64,000 nucleotides of DNA, taken from positions 496,001-560,000 of the forward strand of contig NW_027185566.1 in the NCBI RefSeq assembly GCF_040183065.1, in the 5' to 3' direction. Of the stretch, positions 45,703 to 54,268 are shown in pieces. This DNA comes from Periplaneta americana. Taxonomy: Eukaryota > Arthropoda > Insecta > Blattodea > Blattidae. The notes under the pieces were generated by a model. The model saw nothing but the letters and a program-made list of their open reading frames with translations, was not told where the DNA came from and made no database searches. Both the position numbers and the translations under genes were made by a program. Positions within the stretch are counted from its first letter, which is position 1. The number at the start of each line of letters is the position of its first letter.

Positions 45703-47145
45703 TTAATTATCCTCTAAAACCAAATTGTCCGGTAGAGAATCTCCATATTGGTCTTGGAGTTTATCTATCAGCTCCAAATACTGGTTGTAAAGCTGAGAAG
45801 CTTGTATCTGTAAAACATTCTGATTGAGCATAGCATTAGATAAACTGTTTCGCCCATTAATCAAATTCTCAAGATCCAATGTTCCTCTTCTAAATTGACG
45901 AGTTTGACTGGCTACCTGTCTTTTAAGAGCGCCTATAAGAGTTTGTTGTTGTTGGAGCTGTTCGTTCATTAAATTCAGCTGATTTTGTAAATCTTTAGAA
46001 GATCTAATAATATCTCTAATAGCCTGATCCCTCTGCAAGAGTACTTGTTCGTACTGAGCAATTGCTTGAATTTCCTTTCCTCTAGCCTCCATAAAAAATA
46101 AAGGCATAGAAAACTGAAGACCCACATAAAAGTTCTTTCTTGTACTAGAACCCGCATAAGAACCTAAAAACTGGCTCTCTCCGTTGTTTTGTCCATAACT
46201 AGCCACCACATCTAAACTAGGTAGATACATATTCCGAGCATAATCCACAGACATTTGTCCTGAATCTAAAAGATAATTGAGAGAACGGATACTTCGGATA
46301 AAATTAGGGTTAATCTCAATGTTTGGAATATCCAAAAAATTGGTAACTACTTTGGTGTCCGGTTTATCATTATCAGAAACAGGAAGGTAGTCGTTCAAAG
46401 CATAAATAATAGAAGCATAGTCGGCCTTATTAGCAGAAAGCTGTTGCTGGTACTGTATTACCGCTACTCTAGAAATCTCTAAATCGGATACTTCAGAAAT
46501 ACCTGCTCTTAGCTGTGCTCTAGTTTGGTTAAAAACAACTTGGTTGTTAGAAACAATCTCCTTGAGCATATCTCTTTCTTTGTAATAAGAAATCCACTGC
46601 AAATAAGTTTTTACAGCTTCAGAAATACCCGCCTCCACAGATTCCTGATAATCTAACTCCGCTGCTCTTACCGCCAGAGCCGCTTGTGCAATAGGCATAC
46701 GGCTCATATACCCAAAAAAGTTCTGTAAAACCGGTTGAATAATAGAAAGTGTAATATTGTTAGCACTCCCTTTTACCCCTAAGCCTTTTCCTGTACCAAA
46801 GGAATCTTGGATTTGAATAATGGTCCCAGAAGCAGAAAACTGTTTAGACAAACCCACCTGTCCTGTAAATAAATTAGCACTTGTACCTGCAATATTATTA
46901 TAGTCCTGACCATAAGAATATCCCATTTCTGTGGTTAAAGTAAGCTCATCAGCCGCCTCTGCCAATAACTTTTGACCTCTAGCATTTCGTAAATCTTCAT
47001 ATTTACTTTTAAGAGAATAGGAATGCTCCAAGTAAGCTTTGATAAACTCGTTTAAAGTAATGACTCTCCCTTTTTCTTGGGAGTAAGAAATTTCTTTTGA
47101 CAAAAGAGAAATAACCAGAACAAACAAAATCGATACTTTTTTCAT
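45703..47145 (-). CDS. TolC-family outer-membrane efflux protein
   Basis: 480 residues. Signal peptide (residues 1-22), then the two-fold repeated helical-barrel pattern of the outer-membrane factor family: 'SLKSKYEDLRNARGQKLLAE' near the start and 'RQFRRGTLDLENLINGRNSL' in the second half. It forms the exit duct of a type I or RND export system across the outer membrane. No membrane-fusion protein or pump is adjacent; the MATE gene does not use TolC. AGAGGAAT is the ribosome site. Confidence 0.85.
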   Translation of the reverse strand: MKKVSILFVLVISLLSKEISYSQEKGRVITLNEFIKAYLEHSYSLKSKYEDLRNARGQKLLAEAADELTLTTEMGYSYGQDYNNIAGTSANLFTGQVGLSKQFSASGTIIQIQDSFGTGKGLGVKGSANNITLSIIQPVLQNFFGYMSRMPIAQAALAVRAAELDYQESVEAGISEAVKTYLQWISYYKERDMLKEIVSNNQVVFNQTRAQLRAGISEVSDLEISRVAVIQYQQQLSANKADYASIIYALNDYLPVSDNDKPDTKVVTNFLDIPNIEINPNFIRSIRSLNYLLDSGQMSVDYARNMYLPSLDVVASYGQNNGESQFLGSYAGSSTRKNFYVGLQFSMPLFFMEARGKEIQAIAQYEQVLLQRDQAIRDIIRSSKDLQNQLNLMNEQLQQQQTLIGALKRQVASQTRQFRRGTLDLENLINGRNSLSNAMLNQNVLQIQASQLYNQYLELIDKLQDQYGDSLPDNLVLEDN

Positions 47146-47254
47146 AATTCCTCTATAGATTTTTCTTTATACAAAAGATTGCGGTTTTTTTTTCTGCAAT
47201 TATTGTTATCTTTAATATTCGACAAAATTTAACAAACTAGGAATTAAAAAACAA

Positions 47255-47548
47255 ATGAAAAAAAATGTTTCTTTTATGCGAACCATCTATACTCCCGAAG
47301 AAATGGCTTTTATTCAATCTTATTTAGAACCAATTTTTGATAATGACAATCATCTTTTCAAAGAGATGATCAAAAATAATCTTGCCTACATTCAAGGGAA
47401 AAGATTTACTTATATTCTTCACCCTGAAGCCAAAAAAAAATACCGGATTATGGGTAACTGTATTGGTCCTATTTTATATGTAAGAGATGTACTCAATTTA
47501 GAAGATCCTGATACTCTTTTTTTAGATGAAGACGCATCTCAACATTAA
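47255..47548 (+). CDS. small soluble protein of unknown function
   Basis: 97 residues, cytoplasmic, mixed charge, with no signal or membrane segment. It contains 'TPEEMAFIQSYLEPIFDNDN' and 'KKKYRIMGNCIGPILYVRDV'; I recognise no family. It is divergent from the TolC-like gene, and its end overlaps the next frame by 23 bp. Codon use is like that of its neighbours. Confidence 0.55.
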   Translation: MKKNVSFMRTIYTPEEMAFIQSYLEPIFDNDNHLFKEMIKNNLAYIQGKRFTYILHPEAKKKYRIMGNCIGPILYVRDVLNLEDPDTLFLDEDASQH

Positions 47549-47915
47549 TACTATTTCTCCTATTTCTTGTCTTTATGTTATATGTACAGCAATACAAGCG
47601 GATAATTCCCCTATTTTTAGATTAGTTCAAAACTTACAATCCCAGCCCTATGTTCATTTGTACCATCTTCGTTCCGTTTATAAAAGTATAAATTCTATCC
47701 AAGTAGTAAGGGATCGAGAATATCTCGCCTTTTTCTCCAAAATTATCTTCATTATTGCTAAAGGTGATACAACAGGAACAGAGTGGAAGAATTTTTTTAT
47801 CAAAAGAGTAATAGAGGAAGACGAATGCTACTCCCTATTTAACAACCAGCAAATGGAAACAAGAGAAGTAGAAATGGGTAGTACAGGGCTCGAACCTGTG
47901 ACCTTCTGTGTGTAA
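47526..47915 (+). CDS. hypothetical protein ending inside tRNA-Val (antisense)
   Basis: 129 residues overlapping the previous gene by 23 bp and ending in antisense tRNA-Val sequence, so the last 13 residues come from tRNA sequence. Residues 1-110 are ordinary in composition and may be coding. The start lacks a clear ribosome site but could be coupled to the upstream gene. It may be real but truncated, or a false frame. Confidence 0.35.
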   Translation: MKTHLNINTISPISCLYVICTAIQADNSPIFRLVQNLQSQPYVHLYHLRSVYKSINSIQVVRDREYLAFFSKIIFIIAKGDTTGTEWKNFFIKRVIEEDECYSLFNNQQMETREVEMGSTGLEPVTFCV

Positions 47916-47947
47916 AACAGATGCTCTCCCAACTGAGCTAACCACCC
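47875..47947 (-). tRNA. tRNA-Val (TAC)
   Basis: 73 nt on the minus strand. The acceptor GGGTGGT pairs with ACTACCC (one G-U), discriminator A. The anticodon loop TTTACAC gives TAC. The T arm is ACAGG/CCTGT around TTCGAGC. CCA is not encoded. Confidence 0.95.
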
Positions 47948-47961
47948 AAAACAACCTAGTA

Positions 47962-47990
47962 AATTTATTCATTTTTTATTTGAAAGTCAA
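47962..47990 (-). promoter_or_regulatory. promoter of tRNA-Val
   Basis: Minus strand: TTGACT (47990-47985), 17 bases, TAAATT (47967-47962), 14 bp before the tRNA. Confidence 0.65.
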
Positions 47991-48081
47991 GTTTTTTTAT
48001 ATCATTCGTTTAGATTTTTTATTTATTGCTCAATATGACTCTACAAAATAACGACACTACCACTTACATAAGGAGGACTTT

Positions 48082-48522
48082 ATGTCTATTCAATTTGATT
48101 TACCATCTACCACAGGTAAAAATATTAGTTCAGAGGATCTGAAAGATCAACAATATATCCTATTTTTTTATCCAAAAGACAATACCCCCGGTTGAAATAT
48201 GGAAATAAAAGCTTTTCAAGCACTCATTGGTGAATTGAAACAGGCTCACACTCAAGTTTTGGGTGTCAATACGGATAGTATCTCCAGTCATATCAAAATA
48301 AAAGACAAATTTAAAATTACCTATCCACTTCTTTCCGATATAGATTCTACATTGGCAAAACAACTAGGCATAGCCAAACCAACAATATTAAAAAACAATC
48401 TAAAGCAATCAGGAAGACACACTTTCATTATAAAAAATGGAAAAATTATTAAAGAATTTAAAAAAATCAAACTCCCTTGGAAACATCCAGCAGAAGTACT
48501 AGAGTATATCAAGAGAATTTAA
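48082..48522 (+). CDS. Bcp/PrxQ-type peroxiredoxin with UGA (candidate selenocysteine) at the catalytic position
   Basis: 146 residues if codon 38 (TGA, 48193-48195) is read as an amino acid. The frame is open on both sides and starts at an ATG five bases after a perfect AGGAGG. The context is 'FFYPKDNTPG' then UGA then 'NMEIKAFQ', the place where Bcp has its peroxidatic Cys (TPGCTxEA..F); the Glu at +3 and the Phe at +7 are kept. The usual resolving Cys five residues later is Lys. No other cysteine exists in the protein. A stem-loop follows at 48214-48240. It would reduce hydroperoxides with a selenol in place of a thiol. A plain nonsense mutation is the alternative; selA, selB and selC are not in the window. 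Confidence 0.7.
48214..48240 (+). promoter_or_regulatory. candidate bacterial SECIS stem-loop
   Basis: TTTCAA pairs with TTGAAA (6 bp), then a small internal loop (G / AA), then CACT pairs with GGTG (4 bp, one U-G) around CATT. The apical loop is about 30 nt after the UGA, within the spacing range known for bacterial SECIS elements. The loop does not carry the G often found in its first positions, so the fit is partial. Confidence 0.4.
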
Positions 48523-48524
48523 AA

Positions 48525-48607
48525 TGGGCAGGAGTGGATTCGAACCACTGTAGGCGTACGCCGGCAGATTTACAGTCTGCTCCCTTTGGCCGCTCGGGCA
48601 CCTACCC
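48525..48607 (-). tRNA. tRNA-Tyr (GTA)
   Basis: 83 nt on the minus strand with a long variable arm. Acceptor GGGTAGG pairs with CCTGCCC (one U-G); anticodon GTA in the loop CTGTAAA. The T loop is TTCGAAT. It is 2 bp after the peroxiredoxin stop, converging. CCA is not encoded. Confidence 0.95.
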
Positions 48608-48623
48608 ATGAAACAACATATAA

Positions 48624-48652
48624 AGTATACTAACACATAACAAAAAAGTCAA
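48624..48652 (-). promoter_or_regulatory. promoter of tRNA-Tyr
   Basis: Minus strand: TTGACT (48652-48647), 17 bases, TATACT (48629-48624). The same boxes and spacing as the 8394 promoter. Confidence 0.75.
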
Positions 48653-48668
48653 ACTTATCTTTCGGGTT

Positions 48669-49085
48669 TTAACAGTCTCTCCCAAAATGGTGGCAAGTGA
48701 TATCCATATTATTTTTTAAATAGAGTCTATGGGCTGGATGTCTTTGGACACCACTATCCAAATGAAATGAATTACATCCATTCTTTTTAGCTTCTTGATA
48801 CAAAAACCTCATCAGTTTATCACCATATCCTCTCTTTCTGTAATCAGAATGCACTACCAAATCATCACAATACAGAAAATCTCCCCAAGCTAAATTTAAA
48901 GAATAACGATACCCAGCCAAAGCCACATATTTTCCATCTTCAAAAATACCTACAAAATGATATCCTTGAGAAACTTCTTTTTTTAAGCGAGAAAGAAAAG
49001 TTGACTCGTCCAAGTGAGTTCTGAGTTGTTGAATGGTTTCAAACGTTTTAGGATAGTCTACTTCTTGCACTAAAACAACACTCAA
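48669..49085 (-). CDS. GNAT-family N-acetyltransferase
   Basis: 138 residues. The acetyl-CoA loop is 'VHSDYRKRGYGDKLMRFL' (Q/RxxGxG/A type, near residue 85), after 'YVALAGYRYSL' and before 'NSFHLDSG'. It transfers an acetyl group to an amine; the substrate is unknown. I set the start at a TTG at 49085 with GGAGG five bases upstream; the longer frame from a TTG at 49103 has no ribosome site. It follows tRNA-Thr on the same strand by 21 bp and may share its promoter. Confidence 0.82.
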   Translation of the reverse strand: MSVVLVQEVDYPKTFETIQQLRTHLDESTFLSRLKKEVSQGYHFVGIFEDGKYVALAGYRYSLNLAWGDFLYCDDLVVHSDYRKRGYGDKLMRFLYQEAKKNGCNSFHLDSGVQRHPAHRLYLKNNMDITCHHFGRDC

Positions 49086-49106
49086 AATATCCTCCAAAAA
49101 CAAAAA

Positions 49107-49179
49107 AGCTGGCTAAAGGACTTGAACCTTCAACCTGCTGATTACAAATCAGCTGCTCTACCAATTGAGCCAAGCCAGC
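49107..49179 (-). tRNA. tRNA-Thr (TGT)
   Basis: 73 nt on the minus strand. Acceptor GCTGGCT pairs with AGCCAGC; the anticodon loop TTTGTAA gives TGT. The T loop is GTTCAAGTC. Discriminator T, CCA not encoded. Confidence 0.94.
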
Positions 49180-49193
49180 AAAACCGTTGTGTA

Positions 49194-49222
49194 AATTTAT
49201 TATATTTTTTTTTTAAAGACAA
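49194..49222 (-). promoter_or_regulatory. promoter of tRNA-Thr
   Basis: Minus strand: TTGTCT (49222-49217), 17 bases rich in A, TAAATT (49199-49194), 14 bp before the tRNA. The layout is the same as for tRNA-Val. Confidence 0.6.
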
Positions 49223-49270
49223 GTTTTTTATATATTTTTTCATCAATACCAGTAAATTAAGGACAAAATT

Positions 49271-49531
49271 ATGGCAAAAAAAGCAGTTTCCAATTCTTTA
49301 GAAAACTACCTTCAAGAACTAGAAGAAATACTCTCTCAAATTTCTGACTCTTCCGTTCCTTTAGAAACTTCTTTAAAATTGTACCAAAAAGGTATTTCCT
49401 TGTACGAAAAATGTTATCAAGAACTAGAGACTTACAAAGAGAAGATTTATGTGCTACAAAATGCAAAAGAAGTTGTGGAAGATAACATAAAACCAAACTT
49501 AGAAAAAATAACTCAAGAAGAACTCAGTTAA
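49271..49531 (+). CDS. xseB: exonuclease VII small subunit
   Basis: 86 residues, two helices. 'SLENYLQELEEILSQISDSS' and 'PLETSLKLYQKGISLYEKC' match the XseB family. Several copies bind XseA to make exonuclease VII, which degrades single-stranded DNA from both ends. xseA is not in the window. It ends over the stop of a convergent gene by 4 bp. Confidence 0.9.
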   Translation: MAKKAVSNSLENYLQELEEILSQISDSSVPLETSLKLYQKGISLYEKCYQELETYKEKIYVLQNAKEVVEDNIKPNLEKITQEELS

Positions 49532-50211
49532 AATAGTTTTGGTTTTTTAAGCTTATAAATGGCTTCTCTTATCTCCAAAACATGTTCATATTCTTCTTCC
49601 AAAATAGCCAAAAACTCTTGTAGATAAAGAGACATAATTTTGTATCTCTTACGGCTCTTAGAATCTAGAAAATAAATAAAATCATCTAAATCTTTTTGAG
49701 GAATACCATTTTCTGCTAAATCTAGTAACAAATGTTTGATCTGCATTTTAATGGACGAGGTATTGGCAACTTTATTAGATTTTTTATCTTGTACTTGAAG
49801 ATGATTCAGCCAAGTTCTTGTTAGCTCCACTTTTTCTAAAGGAGAAAGATTACTTACTTTATCCGCAATTTTTGTTCTATACACACTCAAATAATATTCT
49901 ATAGCTTTATTGAGTTGTTTATGTTGCACTTTTGTTAAAAGATAATCCTCTTCTTCTGGTATTTCCATTTCTCCTAAAGAAATCAAATCCACAGAAGATC
50001 TTTGTATATAAAACATAAACTCCTCTCTAGAATAAAAATAGCATAAAGGAAAAGTGGTAGCTATTAAATTTCCGTCAAAGGGGAAAACACTCACACAAAA
50101 ATTAACCGCTAAAATAGCAATAGGCTCATTTTCTTTAGATTCCCAATAAACAACAGCATGCCCCTTAAGATTTGTCCAAGAACCAATTTCTAGCTGAAAT
50201 ATTTTGTCCAT
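49528..50211 (-). CDS. hypothetical cytoplasmic protein
   Basis: 227 residues if started at the ATG at 50211, seven bases after AGGA. A longer frame to 50400 would run inside ackA and is rejected. The first half is beta-rich ('KGHAVVYWESKENEPIAILA'), the second half helical and charged. I recognise no family. It is divergent from ackA. Confidence 0.55.
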   Translation of the reverse strand: MDKIFQLEIGSWTNLKGHAVVYWESKENEPIAILAVNFCVSVFPFDGNLIATTFPLCYFYSREEFMFYIQRSSVDLISLGEMEIPEEEDYLLTKVQHKQLNKAIEYYLSVYRTKIADKVSNLSPLEKVELTRTWLNHLQVQDKKSNKVANTSSIKMQIKHLLLDLAENGIPQKDLDDFIYFLDSKSRKRYKIMSLYLQEFLAILEEEYEHVLEIREAIYKLKKPKLF

Positions 50212-50293
50212 TTTTTTCCTATTTAAAGTATATTTAATATAAAGTTTAGATACAAAAACTGTATTTGCCAAATTAAATATCCAAGGAGACCAT

Positions 50294-51487
50294 ATGAAAA
50301 TTTTTGTCTTAAATTGTGGAAGCACAACATTCAAGTACCAGCTCATTGATATGGACACAAAAAACGTTCTAGCCATAGGATTAGTAGAAAGAATCGGCAT
50401 GGATAATGTTTTACTATCTTACAAAGGAAACGGTGAAAAACTCACAGAAGACTTAGGAAAAGTAACCCACAAAGAAGGTGTAGAAAGAGTATTAACCTTA
50501 ATTACTGGCAAAGATACTGGTGTTATTTCTTCTCTCTCTGAAATTAATGCAGTAGGACACAGAGTCGTTCATGGGGGAGATAGGTTTACCGAATCTGCCG
50601 TTATTACAGATGAAGTACTCAAAGATATTGAAGCTTGTGTTCCATTAGCACCTCTACATAATCCTGCTAATATTATTGGAATTCAATCCATAAAAGCGGT
50701 TATGCCCAATGTTCCTAATGTAGCCGTTTTTGATACAGCTTACCATCAGACTATGCCTCCTGAGTCTTATAGATACGCTATTCCTAGTCATTTTTATCAC
50801 AAAAATAAAATTAGAAAATATGGTTTTCATGGAACTTCACATCAATATGTTTCTCAAGAAACAGCTCAGTTATTGGGTATTCCTTATGAAAAATTTAATG
50901 CCATTACATGTCATCTAGGAGGGGGCTGTAGTTTATCTGCAATTCAAAATGGAAAGTCTTACGACACTTCTATGGGTTTAACTCCATTACAGGGGCTTAT
51001 TATGGCAAGTCGCTCTGGAGATATTGACCCTGCCATCCCTTACTTTATGACACAAAACTGCAATATGTCCATTCAAGAAGTAGATGAGACTCTCAACAAA
51101 AAAAGTGGGCTTTTAGCATTATCCGAACTTTCTATGGACTTAAGAGATATAGAAAGTGCTGCTGAAGAAGGGGATAAAAATGCTCAACTCGCTATTGATG
51201 CTTTTGTCCATAGAGTAGTACACTATATTGGTGGGTATGCCGCCCTGCTAGGACGTGTAGATGCTATTATTTTTACCGCTGGTATTGGAGAAAATGGAAA
51301 AGAAATGAGAAAATGGATCGCTTCTAGACTTTCTATCTTTGGTGTTAAACTCAGCGATGCAAAAAATGATGTACGAGGTAAAGCTACCGTTATCAGCGAA
51401 GACAATTCCGCTATAAAAGTAGTTCTTATGCCTACTAATGAAGAGTTGATGATTGCTCAGGACACCCAAAAACTCACAGCGAAATAA
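50294..51487 (+). CDS. ackA: acetate kinase
   Basis: 397 residues, normal length. The ASKHA-fold marks are 'NCGSTTFKYQLI', 'GHRVVHGGDRF', 'DTAYHQTMP', 'GFHGTSHQYVS' and 'CHLGGGCSLSAI'. It makes ATP from acetyl phosphate at the end of fermentation, so the organism probably ferments sugars to acetate. AAGGAGA is the ribosome site. pta is not adjacent. Confidence 0.97.
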   Translation: MKIFVLNCGSTTFKYQLIDMDTKNVLAIGLVERIGMDNVLLSYKGNGEKLTEDLGKVTHKEGVERVLTLITGKDTGVISSLSEINAVGHRVVHGGDRFTESAVITDEVLKDIEACVPLAPLHNPANIIGIQSIKAVMPNVPNVAVFDTAYHQTMPPESYRYAIPSHFYHKNKIRKYGFHGTSHQYVSQETAQLLGIPYEKFNAITCHLGGGCSLSAIQNGKSYDTSMGLTPLQGLIMASRSGDIDPAIPYFMTQNCNMSIQEVDETLNKKSGLLALSELSMDLRDIESAAEEGDKNAQLAIDAFVHRVVHYIGGYAALLGRVDAIIFTAGIGENGKEMRKWIASRLSIFGVKLSDAKNDVRGKATVISEDNSAIKVVLMPTNEELMIAQDTQKLTAK

Positions 51488-51506
51488 CCACCTAAAAAAA
51501 TTTCTC

Positions 51507-52748
51507 CTATTGTAAGGGACTCTCTTTTTTCTCAAGAAAATATTCTTTGGCTAGTGATCTAGCCAAAGAGAGTGCCTGCTGTTGTTTAGAGAGCTTACCA
51601 GAAGGGACATCCATTTTATCTTCTGCCATAAACCAAGCGATAATCAGTTGTTTTTTAGGAGAGATATATAGTCCCTGTCCTCCATATCCAGATTTAAGAA
51701 AATCTCCATCTTCAAAAATATAGTCCCATTGAAAATGAGCACGAATTTTTTCTTTTGGAAAAAGCTCCTCCCATCTCTTTTGGGTTTTTGGACTGAACTG
51801 TAAATGATAATCTTGGTTCTGTATGAGGCTAATCCATTCAGACGGTACAACCGAAAAAGAAGAATGAGGCACATAAACTAACCCATAACGAACCATATCT
51901 CTAAGAGAAGAAATAAATCCTCCAGAAGCCGTAGAATAGGGCAGTTTTTGGGAGATCATTCTCACCTGAGCATCGTGTTCAGCTCCTATTTTTTGCCAAA
52001 TGTAATTTTGAATAAAATCGCCATATCTCTCCCCTGATACTCTTTCAATAATTAAACCCAATAAAAAAGCATTGGCATTAGAATAAGCCCAAAATCGCCC
52101 CGATGGTTTACTTGGCTTGAGTGTTTTAAAAAATTGAAACATTGCTTTTGGAGAGACAAACTCAAAGTCCATACCACTTTCTCCACCTATACCAGAAGCC
52201 ATATTCATTGCATCCTCTAAGCTGACTTTATCCCAAAAAGATCCTTTGAGTTCTGGAAGGTATTGAGTTATGGTATCTGTAAACTGGAGCTGACCCGCCT
52301 GAGAAAGAAGATAGATACCCAAAGAATTGAGAGTTTTTGTGAGCGAAAACCAAATATGTGTTTGATTTTCATCCATTTTCGGATACTCTTCTAGAATTAA
52401 CTTACCTTGATACCAAATAGCATAACCTTCCACAGGAGCTGACTGAATTAAGGAGCCTAATGTATAGTGTCCAAAGTGGGGGTTAAAAACTGGAAATTGA
52501 AGTACTTGGTTATCTTTGGCTACTGGTAGAGCTTTAATATGACCTTTCCTGTATACTGGAGTGGTATAAAAAATTTCTCCCATGCGAGTATTAAAAAATA
52601 GTTTGGCTTCCTGTGTCCAAATGTAATTCCCAGTTTTGTCTTCTCTGTACTTTTCATAAATATTTTCTGTTTCTTGTAGAGTAGCCCCCCACAACTTGGA
52701 ACAAACTACAACAAAAAGTATCCACAGTAAAGCACCCCTATAAGCCAT
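51507..52748 (-). CDS. secreted serine hydrolase (class C beta-lactamase fold)
   Basis: 413 residues with a signal peptide (about 22 residues, ending 'SKLWGA'). The Ser-x-x-Lys motif is 'SLTK' near residue 134, the Tyr-x-Asn motif is 'YSN' near 222, and a Gly-rich third element 'SGYGGQGLYI' is near 370. This is the layout of class C beta-lactamase, EstB and 6-aminohexanoate-dimer hydrolases. The substrate may be an ester, amide or peptide; antibiotic hydrolysis is not implied. It follows the M20 peptidase gene on the same strand by 9 bp. Confidence 0.82.
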   Translation of the reverse strand: MAYRGALLWILFVVVCSKLWGATLQETENIYEKYREDKTGNYIWTQEAKLFFNTRMGEIFYTTPVYRKGHIKALPVAKDNQVLQFPVFNPHFGHYTLGSLIQSAPVEGYAIWYQGKLILEEYPKMDENQTHIWFSLTKTLNSLGIYLLSQAGQLQFTDTITQYLPELKGSFWDKVSLEDAMNMASGIGGESGMDFEFVSPKAMFQFFKTLKPSKPSGRFWAYSNANAFLLGLIIERVSGERYGDFIQNYIWQKIGAEHDAQVRMISQKLPYSTASGGFISSLRDMVRYGLVYVPHSSFSVVPSEWISLIQNQDYHLQFSPKTQKRWEELFPKEKIRAHFQWDYIFEDGDFLKSGYGGQGLYISPKKQLIIAWFMAEDKMDVPSGKLSKQQQALSLARSLAKEYFLEKKESPLQ

Positions 52749-52757
52749 ATCATACCC

Positions 52758-54017
52758 CTACAAGTTATCTGCGGCTTTAATAAACTCAATCATTAAAATA
52801 CTTCTTGGAACATAAGAATCCACATAAAGCTCTTCATAAATAGAATGCTCTAACGCTGGGTTGGCATCTACTCCTACGCTATCTAAAATGGGAGTGTGTA
52901 AAGCCATAACATTTCCAGGAGTGACTCCTCCTGCCTGCCAATGTGTGATTTCTTTATCTAAAAGCTCTTTACCTAACAGAGAATAAAGATCCGCCAAACC
53001 TTTTTGTTCGCCTTTGGCTTCTACAGCTTCGTACTCTTGCTGACCAGTAACGGTAATGTGTATTCCTTGCCGTTGTGGGTGTTTTGCGAGGGCATAAATT
53101 TCTTGGACTATCCTTTCGTGTTCTGACTGTTCAAAACATCGAACATCCAACTCCAAAACCACCTGACCACAAATAATATTCGTTTTGGCTCCATCGGGTT
53201 GCTTTAAAACCCCCACATTAATAGTATTCTCCGGTACAAATTGCCCATAATCCTTAATCCCTTTTTCTTTAAGAGCTTGGAGGGTATATTCGGACGGATT
53301 TTTAGGAAGTGGAGACGCTATGTTTTCTAAAGCTACAATAATATGTCCTGCTTCTGTCATGGCGTTAGATGAAGATTGAGCTCCGTTTCCTGCGTGTCCT
53401 GCTGTGCCTTGTATGGTAATGGTGTAATGCCCTACTGTTTTACGTTTTGTTACTATTCCTAAATCGGGTCTTCCTCCGTCGGCTACAAAGGCGTAATCGG
53501 CTTGTTTTGCCAAAGATTCCACCAACTGTTTGCTCAAGTCGGATCCTGTTTCTTCTTCGGCATCTAGGTACAAAATCAGTTCTTTATAGGGAGTGAGTTT
53601 TAAATTGTGCATAATTTTGAGGTTTTGCACCAAAAAAGCCACCGAACCTTTGGAGTCGGAAGTACCTGGTCCGTAGGCAATTTGTGTAGTTTTGTCATAC
53701 CGAAAGTGAAAATCCTCTTTATTAGGGATAACGGTGTCGGTATGGTCATAAAGAAACGCCACTTTTTTACCACTCCCTTGGAGCCGAGCCACCAAATGCA
53801 CTCCTTTTTCTGAGTGGAATAATTCCACTTGAGCCCCTATGGATTCTAATTCCTTTTTTAAAAGTGTGGTAATTTTAATGGAACCATCCATATTTCCTGT
53901 ATCGGTATCTATATTCACCAAGTCTTCTAACAACTTAAGATAAGCGGCTTCACTTTCTTGAACCGCTGTTTTAACTTTTAAAAAATCCTCAGATGAACGA
54001 TCCACTTCTAACTTCAT
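52758..54017 (-). CDS. M20-family metallopeptidase
   Basis: 419 residues. Metal-ligand motifs are 'FLYDHTDTV' (His, about residue 95), 'GPGTSDSKGS' (bridging Asp) and 'DAEEETGSD' (catalytic Glu pair). 'TIQGTAGHAGNGAQSS' is the dimerisation domain. It resembles the carboxypeptidase G2/ArgE/DapE group; the substrate is probably a peptide or acyl-amino acid. I set the start at the ATG at 54017, after an AAGGGG site. It is in a likely operon with the serine hydrolase. Confidence 0.88.
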   Translation of the reverse strand: MKLEVDRSSEDFLKVKTAVQESEAAYLKLLEDLVNIDTDTGNMDGSIKITTLLKKELESIGAQVELFHSEKGVHLVARLQGSGKKVAFLYDHTDTVIPNKEDFHFRYDKTTQIAYGPGTSDSKGSVAFLVQNLKIMHNLKLTPYKELILYLDAEEETGSDLSKQLVESLAKQADYAFVADGGRPDLGIVTKRKTVGHYTITIQGTAGHAGNGAQSSSNAMTEAGHIIVALENIASPLPKNPSEYTLQALKEKGIKDYGQFVPENTINVGVLKQPDGAKTNIICGQVVLELDVRCFEQSEHERIVQEIYALAKHPQRQGIHITVTGQQEYEAVEAKGEQKGLADLYSLLGKELLDKEITHWQAGGVTPGNVMALHTPILDSVGVDANPALEHSIYEELYVDSYVPRSILMIEFIKAADNL

Positions 54018-54268
54018 ACCAATCCCCTTACCCAATATCTATGGGTTTTCTGCTTATTAACTGAAAATCTAGTTTTTTCTTGTTTCAAAATATACTCCTC
54101 TTCAGGTAAAAAATTCAAACTTTTTTTAGCAGATAAAATCCCCCAGAAAGAGACACCCGTTATAAGCTCCCAAAACAAGAACTAGCCCCAAATAATATAT
54201 AGCCCAAACCTCCACATCAGGCTACAACTACTCCCAACAGAGGTGACAAAATTTCTTTGCGCACCTCA

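Noticed and set aside
48193-48195. UGA read as tryptophan throughout the genome (code 4)
   Set aside because: Tryptophan is coded by TGG in normal amounts, and other genes (LptC-like, RNase Z-like, MCP-like) end at TGA with correct lengths.
50212-50400. N-terminal extension of the 49528 gene across the ackA start
   Set aside because: It is antisense to the clearly coding start of ackA, and a good ribosome site exists for the ATG at 50211.
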